From Bacteroidota bacterium (lineage in GTDB: Bacteria; Bacteroidota; Bacteroidia; Chitinophagales; JADJOU01): a stretch of 64,000 nt of DNA. The stretch is taken from assembly GCA_016713645.1 (NCBI GenBank), contig JADJOU010000007.1, positions 62,001-126,000 on the forward strand, read 5' to 3'. Shown one piece after another: positions 12,901-18,900 of this stretch (the first letter of the stretch is position 1; every line of letters begins with the position of its first letter). The position numbers and the translations under genes were made by a program. The notes below the pieces were generated by a model. That model ran no database searches and had not been told where the DNA came from. It was given only the letters and a program-made list of their open reading frames with translations.

Positions 12901-15900
12901 TACATTACAGTATTGCCAACGGGAAGTGCTAATACAACCAATGCGATGGATGATTATGGTCAAACACCAAATGGTGCGAAATTAAATGGCGATGTAAAAG
13001 CCACCCAGACCCATCGTTTGTGGGAGGTCCAGTAGACTTTGCATATACAACATGTGACAATGGCACGCCACAAGCATGTGCAACGGCGACCTTGCATATC
13101 ATGGTAGAGACAAGAAAAGCGACTTTAAATCCAGACTTTGGTGTAACGGAAGTAAACGTACCATTGACAGGCAATGTGAGTACAAACGACCAACAGACAC
13201 CGGGTAGTACATATAGCAATCCACCAGCGAATGCAAGCAATCCAAGTGGATGTGCACCGGTGGTAGCGAGCAATGGAACCTATAGCTTTACATGCAGCGT
13301 ACCGGGCGAATATACATTCATGGTACCAGTATGTGAGCCAAGTCCATCGACAACTGCACGAGTGTACCATTGACCATTACGGTATTGGATCCAACGGTTA
13401 AGACCAATGCCCAATAGCCAATACGGACTATGCGAGATTATTACAAGACTCATCGATTGTCATTAATGTAAGAGCAAACGATAGATGTCAGAATGGTCCA
13501 GGTTGCACATTGAGTACACCAAGTGTGGTGACAAGTCCATCCCATGGATCATACAATCCAACGACAGGTGTTTACACACCGAGCTCGGGTTATGTAGGCG
13601 TAGATAGCTTTAGATATGCAGTATGTGACAATCAAAGTCCAGTAGCGAAGTGTGATAGCGAGTGGGTATATATTACGGTATTGCCAACGGGAAGTGCTAA
13701 TACAACCAATGCGATGGATGATTATGGTCAAACACCAAATGGTGCGAAATTAAATGGCGATGTAAAGGCCAATGATACGGACCCTGAGAATAATACACAA
13801 ACAGTAACAGCACAGACAACAACGACAGCAGGCAAAGGCACCTTGGTATTGAATACCGATGGTACATATACCTTCAACCAGACCCAACGTTTGTGGGAGG
13901 TCCAGTAGACTTTGCATATACGACATGTGATAATGGCACGCCACAAGCATGTGCAACGGCGACCTTGCATATCATGGTAGAGACAAGAAAGCGACTTTAA
14001 ATCCAGACTTTGGTGTAACGGAAGTAAACGTACCATTGACAGGCAATGTGAGTACAAACGACCAACAGACACCGGGTAGTACGTATAGCAATCCACCATC
14101 AAATCCAAGCAATCCAAGTGGATGTGCACCAGTGGTTAGCGAGCAATGGAACCTATAGCTTTACATGCAGCGTACCGGGCGAATACAGCTTTATGGTACC
14201 AGTATGTGAGCCAAGTCCATCGACACAGCTGCACGAGTATACCATTAACCATTACGGTATTGGATCCAACGGTTAAGACCAATGCCAGTAGCGAATACGG
14301 ACTATGCGAGATTATTACAAGACTCATCGATTGTCATTAATGTAAGAGCAAACGATAGATGTCAGAATGGTCCAGGTTGCAGATTGAGTACACCAAGTGT
14401 TGTGACAAGTCCATCCCATGGCTCGTACAATCCAACGACAGGTGTTTACACACCGAGCTCGGGTTATGTAGGCGTAGATAGCTTTAGATATGCAGTATGT
14501 GACAATCAAAGTCCAGTAGCGAAGTGTGATAGCGAGTGGGTATACATTACAGTATTGCCAACGGGAAGTGCTAATACAACCAATGCGATGGATGATTATG
14601 GTCAAACACCAAATGGAGCTAAATTAAATGGCGATGTAAAGGCCAATGATACGGACCCAGAGAATAATACACAAACAGTAACAGCACAGACAACAACTAC
14701 AGCAGGCAAAGGCACCTTGGTATTGAATACCGATGGTACATATACCCACACCAGACCCATCGTTTGTGGGAGGTCCAGTGGACTTTGCATATACGACATG
14801 TGATAATGGCACGCCACAAGCATGTGCAACGGCGACCTTGCATATCATGGTAGAGACAAGAAAAGCGACTTTAAATCCAGACTTTGGTGTAACGGAAGTA
14901 AATGTACCATTGACAGGCAATGTGAGTACAAACGACCAACAAACACCGGGTAGTACATATAGCAATCCACCAGCTAATCCAAGCAATCCAAGTGGATGTG
15001 CACCGGTGGTTGCGAGCAATGGAACCTATAGCTTTACATGCAGCGTACCGGGCGAATACAGCTTTATGGTACCAGTATGTGAGCCAAGTCCATCGACAAG
15101 CTGCACGAGTATACCATTGACCATTACGGTATTGGATCCAACGGTTAAGACCAATGCACCAGTAGCAATACGGACTATGCGAGATTATTACAAGACTCAT
15201 CGATTGTCATTAATGTAAGATCAAACGATAGATGTCAGAATGGTCCAGGTTGCAGCTTGAGTACACCAAGTGTTGTGACAAGTCCATCACATGGAACGTA
15301 TAATCCAACGACAGGTGTTTACACACCGAGCTCGGGTTATGTAGGCGTAGATAGCTTTAGATATGCAGTATGTGACAATCAAAGTCCAGTAGCGAAGTGT
15401 GATAGCGAGTGGGTATATATTACGGTATTGCCAACGGGAAGTGCTAACTCAACCAATGCGATGGATGATTATGGTCAAACGCCAAATGGCGCGAAATTAA
15501 ATGGCGATGTAAAAGCCAATGATACGGACCCTGAGAATAATACACAAACAGTAACAGCACAGACAACAACTACAGCAGGCAAAGGAACCTTGGTATTGAA
15601 TACCGATGGTACTTATACGTTCACACCAGACCCATCGTTTGTGGGAGGTCCGTAGACTTTGCATATACAACATGTGATAATGGCACGCCACAAGCATGTG
15701 CAACGGCGACCTTGCATATCATGGTAGAGACAAGAAAGCGACTTTAAATCCAGACTTTGGTGTAACGGAAGTAAACGTACCATTGACAGGCAATGTAAGT
15801 ACAAACGACCAACAGACACCGGGTAGTACATATAGCAATCCACCATCAAATCCAAGCAATCCAAGTGGATGTGCACCGGTGGTAGCGAGCAATGGAACAT

Positions 15901-18900
15901 ATAGTTTTACATGTTCAGTACCGGGCGAATACAGCTTTATGGTACCAGTATGTGAGCCAAGTCCATCGACAAGCTGCACGAGTATACCATTGACCATTAC
16001 GGTATTGGATCCAACGGTTAAGACCAATGCACCAATAGCCAATACGGACTATGCGAGATTATTACAAGACTCATCGATTGTCATTAATGTAAGATCAAAC
16101 GATAGATGTCAGAATGGTCCAGGTTGCAGCTTGAGTACACCAAGTGTTGTGACAAGTCCATCCCATGGCTCGTACAATCCAACGACAGGTGTTTACACAC
16201 CGACATCGGGTTATGTAGGTGTAGACAGCTTTAGATATGCAGTATGTGACAATCAAAGTCCAGTAGCGAAGTGTGATAGCGAGTGGGTATACATTACAGT
16301 ATTGCCAACGGGAAGTGCTAATACAACCAATGCGATGGATGATTATGGTCAGACACCAAATGGTGCGAAATTAAATGGCGATGTAAAAGCCAATGATACG
16401 GACCCTGAGAATAATACACAAACAGTAACAGCACAGACAACAACTGCAGCAGGCAAAGGAACCTTGGTATTGAATACCGATGGTACATATACCTTCACAC
16501 CAGACCCAACGTTTGTAGGAGGTCCAGTAGACTTTGCATATACGACATGTGACAATGGCACGCCACAAGCATGTGCAACGGCGACCTTGCATATCATGGT
16601 AGAGACGAAGAAAGCGACTTTAAATCCAGACTTTGGTGTAACGGAAGTAAACGTACCATTGACAGGCAATGTGAGTACAAACGACCAACAGACACCGGGT
16701 AGTACATATAGCAATCCACCATCAAATCCAAGCAATCCAAGTGGATGTGCACCGGTGGTAGCGAGCAATGGAACATATAGCTTTACATGTTCAGTACCGG
16801 GCGAATATACGTTCATGGTACCAGTATGTGAGCCAAGTCCATCGACATCATGCACGAGTGTACCATTGACTATTACGGTATTGGATCCAACGGTTAAGAC
16901 CAATGCACCAGTAGCGAATACAGACTATGCGAGATTATTACAAGACTCATCGATTGTCATCAATGTAAGAGCAAACGATAGATGTCAGAATGGTCCAGGT
17001 TGTACATTGAGCACACCAAGTGTGGTAACAAGTCCATCCCATGGAACATATAATCCAACGACAGGTGTTTACACACCGACATCGGGTTATGTAGGTGTAG
17101 ATAGCTTTAGATATGCAGTATGTGACAATCAAAGTCCAGTAGCGAAGTGTGATAGCGAGTGGGTATACATTACAGTATTGCCAACGGGAAGTGCTAATAC
17201 AACGAATGCGATGGATGATTATGGTCAAACACCAAATGGTGCGAAATTAAATGGCGATGTAAAAGCCAATGATACGGACCCAGAGAATAATACACAAACA
17301 GTAACAGCACAGACAACAACTACAGCAGGCAAAGGCACCTTGGTATTGAATACCGATGGTACATATACCTTCACACCAGACCCAACGTTTGTGGGAGGTC
17401 CAGTAGACTTTGTATATACGACATGTGACAATGGCACGCCACAAGCATGTGCAACGGCGACCTTGCATATCATGGTAGAGACGAAGAAAGCCATCTTGAA
17501 TCCTGACTTTGGTACTACCTTGCCGAATGTATTGTTGACGGGAGATTTAACATCAAATGACCAACAAACACCGGGCAGTAATTATGGTAATCCACCATCT
17601 AATCCAAGCAATCCAAGTGCTTGTATGCCAATAGTTGCAAGTAATGGTACTTACACATTTACATGTGCAGTGACAGGTAAGTATACCTTTATGGTGCCAG
17701 TATGTGAGCCAAGTCCATCGACAACATGTACAAATGTTCCATTGGTGATTACTGTCATTGATCGAACCCTTCCAACGAATGGTCCAATTGCAAACACCGA
17801 TTATGCGAATATATTACAAGACTCTTCCATTGTGCTTGATCTAAGAGCAAATGATAAATGTCAGTTTAAACCGGTTTGCAACTTAACAAGTCCTTCCGTG
17901 ATTTTAGCACCTGCTAGAGGAACATTTAATCCTGCGACTGGCGTATATACACCTAATACTGGCTACGTAGGAGCAGATAGCTTCAGATATGCAATCTGTG
18001 ACAATCAGGTTCCTGAAAAGTGTGATACAGCTTGGGTTTATATTGCGATAAATCAAACAGGAAGTGCGAATACCACGAACGCCATGGATGATTATGCGCA
18101 AACACCAAATAGTACAGTGTTGATAGGAAATGTAAAAACAAATGATACAGATCCAGAGAACCATCAACAAAAGGTGACCGCTCAAATATCAACCATCCCT
18201 GGCAAAGGAACTTTGGAATTGGACTCGAACGGCACTTATAAATTTACTGCAGATACTGCTTTCGCAGGCGGTAGTGTTGATTTCCCTTATACTACTTGTG
18301 ATAATGGAAGTCCAATAGCTTGTGCAAGTGCGACATTACATATATTGGTAGATGCTAAAATTTTGAATAGAGCGCCAATCACTAGTCCTATAAGAACAAC
18401 TGGAATGAAAAATCACCCAGTAACACTTAACTTAAGTGTTGGAACAAATGATCCAAATGGCGATCCTGTGACATATAGCGGTCCAATTACTACTGATCCA
18501 AATGCCACAATCATCATCAATGCAAATGGATCTGCTACAGTTATCCCGAATAGTGGATATACTGGAACACTTACGTTTACTTTTAGAGTTTGCGACGTTA
18601 CAATTGTTGAACCTCAACCATTGTGTGATACAGAAACAGTTATCATCTCTATTATTGATTCAAATACTTTGATTGGAACGTCTTTAGCGCCTATTGCAAA
18701 TGATGATAGAGTGACAACGCCGCTCAATGTTCCAGTGGTAATTAACGTTTTAGCTAATGACAATGACCCTAATAGTGATCCATTGACTGTTTCTATTATT
18801 GGAAAATCGATAAAGGGAATTACTCCAATAGTCAATGCCAATGGCACAGTAAATTATACTCCACCAGTTGGATATATAGGTTTGGATACTTTTGTTTATC

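Larger units (their letters stand above)
5351..17495 (+). repeat. Tandem array of 14 near-identical 876-bp (292-aa) units
   Basis: The block ACCATTGACAGGCAA recurs at 5386, 6262, 7139, 8015, 8890, 9766, 10641, 11517, 12392, 13160, 14032, 14906 (one base changed upstream), 15779 and 16655. Spacing is 872-877 bp except one 768-bp unit (12392-13160). A fifteenth, clearly diverged unit runs to about 18366. Each unit holds three subdomains: (1) PDFGVTEVNVPLTG to ITVLD; (2) ANTDYARLLQDSS to YITVLP; (3) NAMDDYGQTPNG to LHIMVE. Subdomains 2 and 3 look like the cadherin/Big_9 fold (DDY start, TDGTYTFTPD motif). Each unit has ten cysteines in five close pairs. DNA identity is very high, which implies recent amplification or homogenisation. 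Confidence 0.93.

Noticed and set aside
2100..15740. Phase variation by homopolymer slippage
   Set aside because: The runs are short (three to five bases), breaks are scattered over dozens of sites, and the same kind of break occurs in housekeeping genes; consensus error explains it better.
5351..17495. Long minus-strand ORFs recurring in every 292-aa unit
   Set aside because: They are the reverse reading of the coding repeats, vary in length with each indel, have no start signals, and their residues follow the plus-strand codon pattern.
1609..17495. CRISPR array
   Set aside because: The periods are 240 and 876 bp, the repeats are protein-coding, and there are no short repeats with unique spacers.
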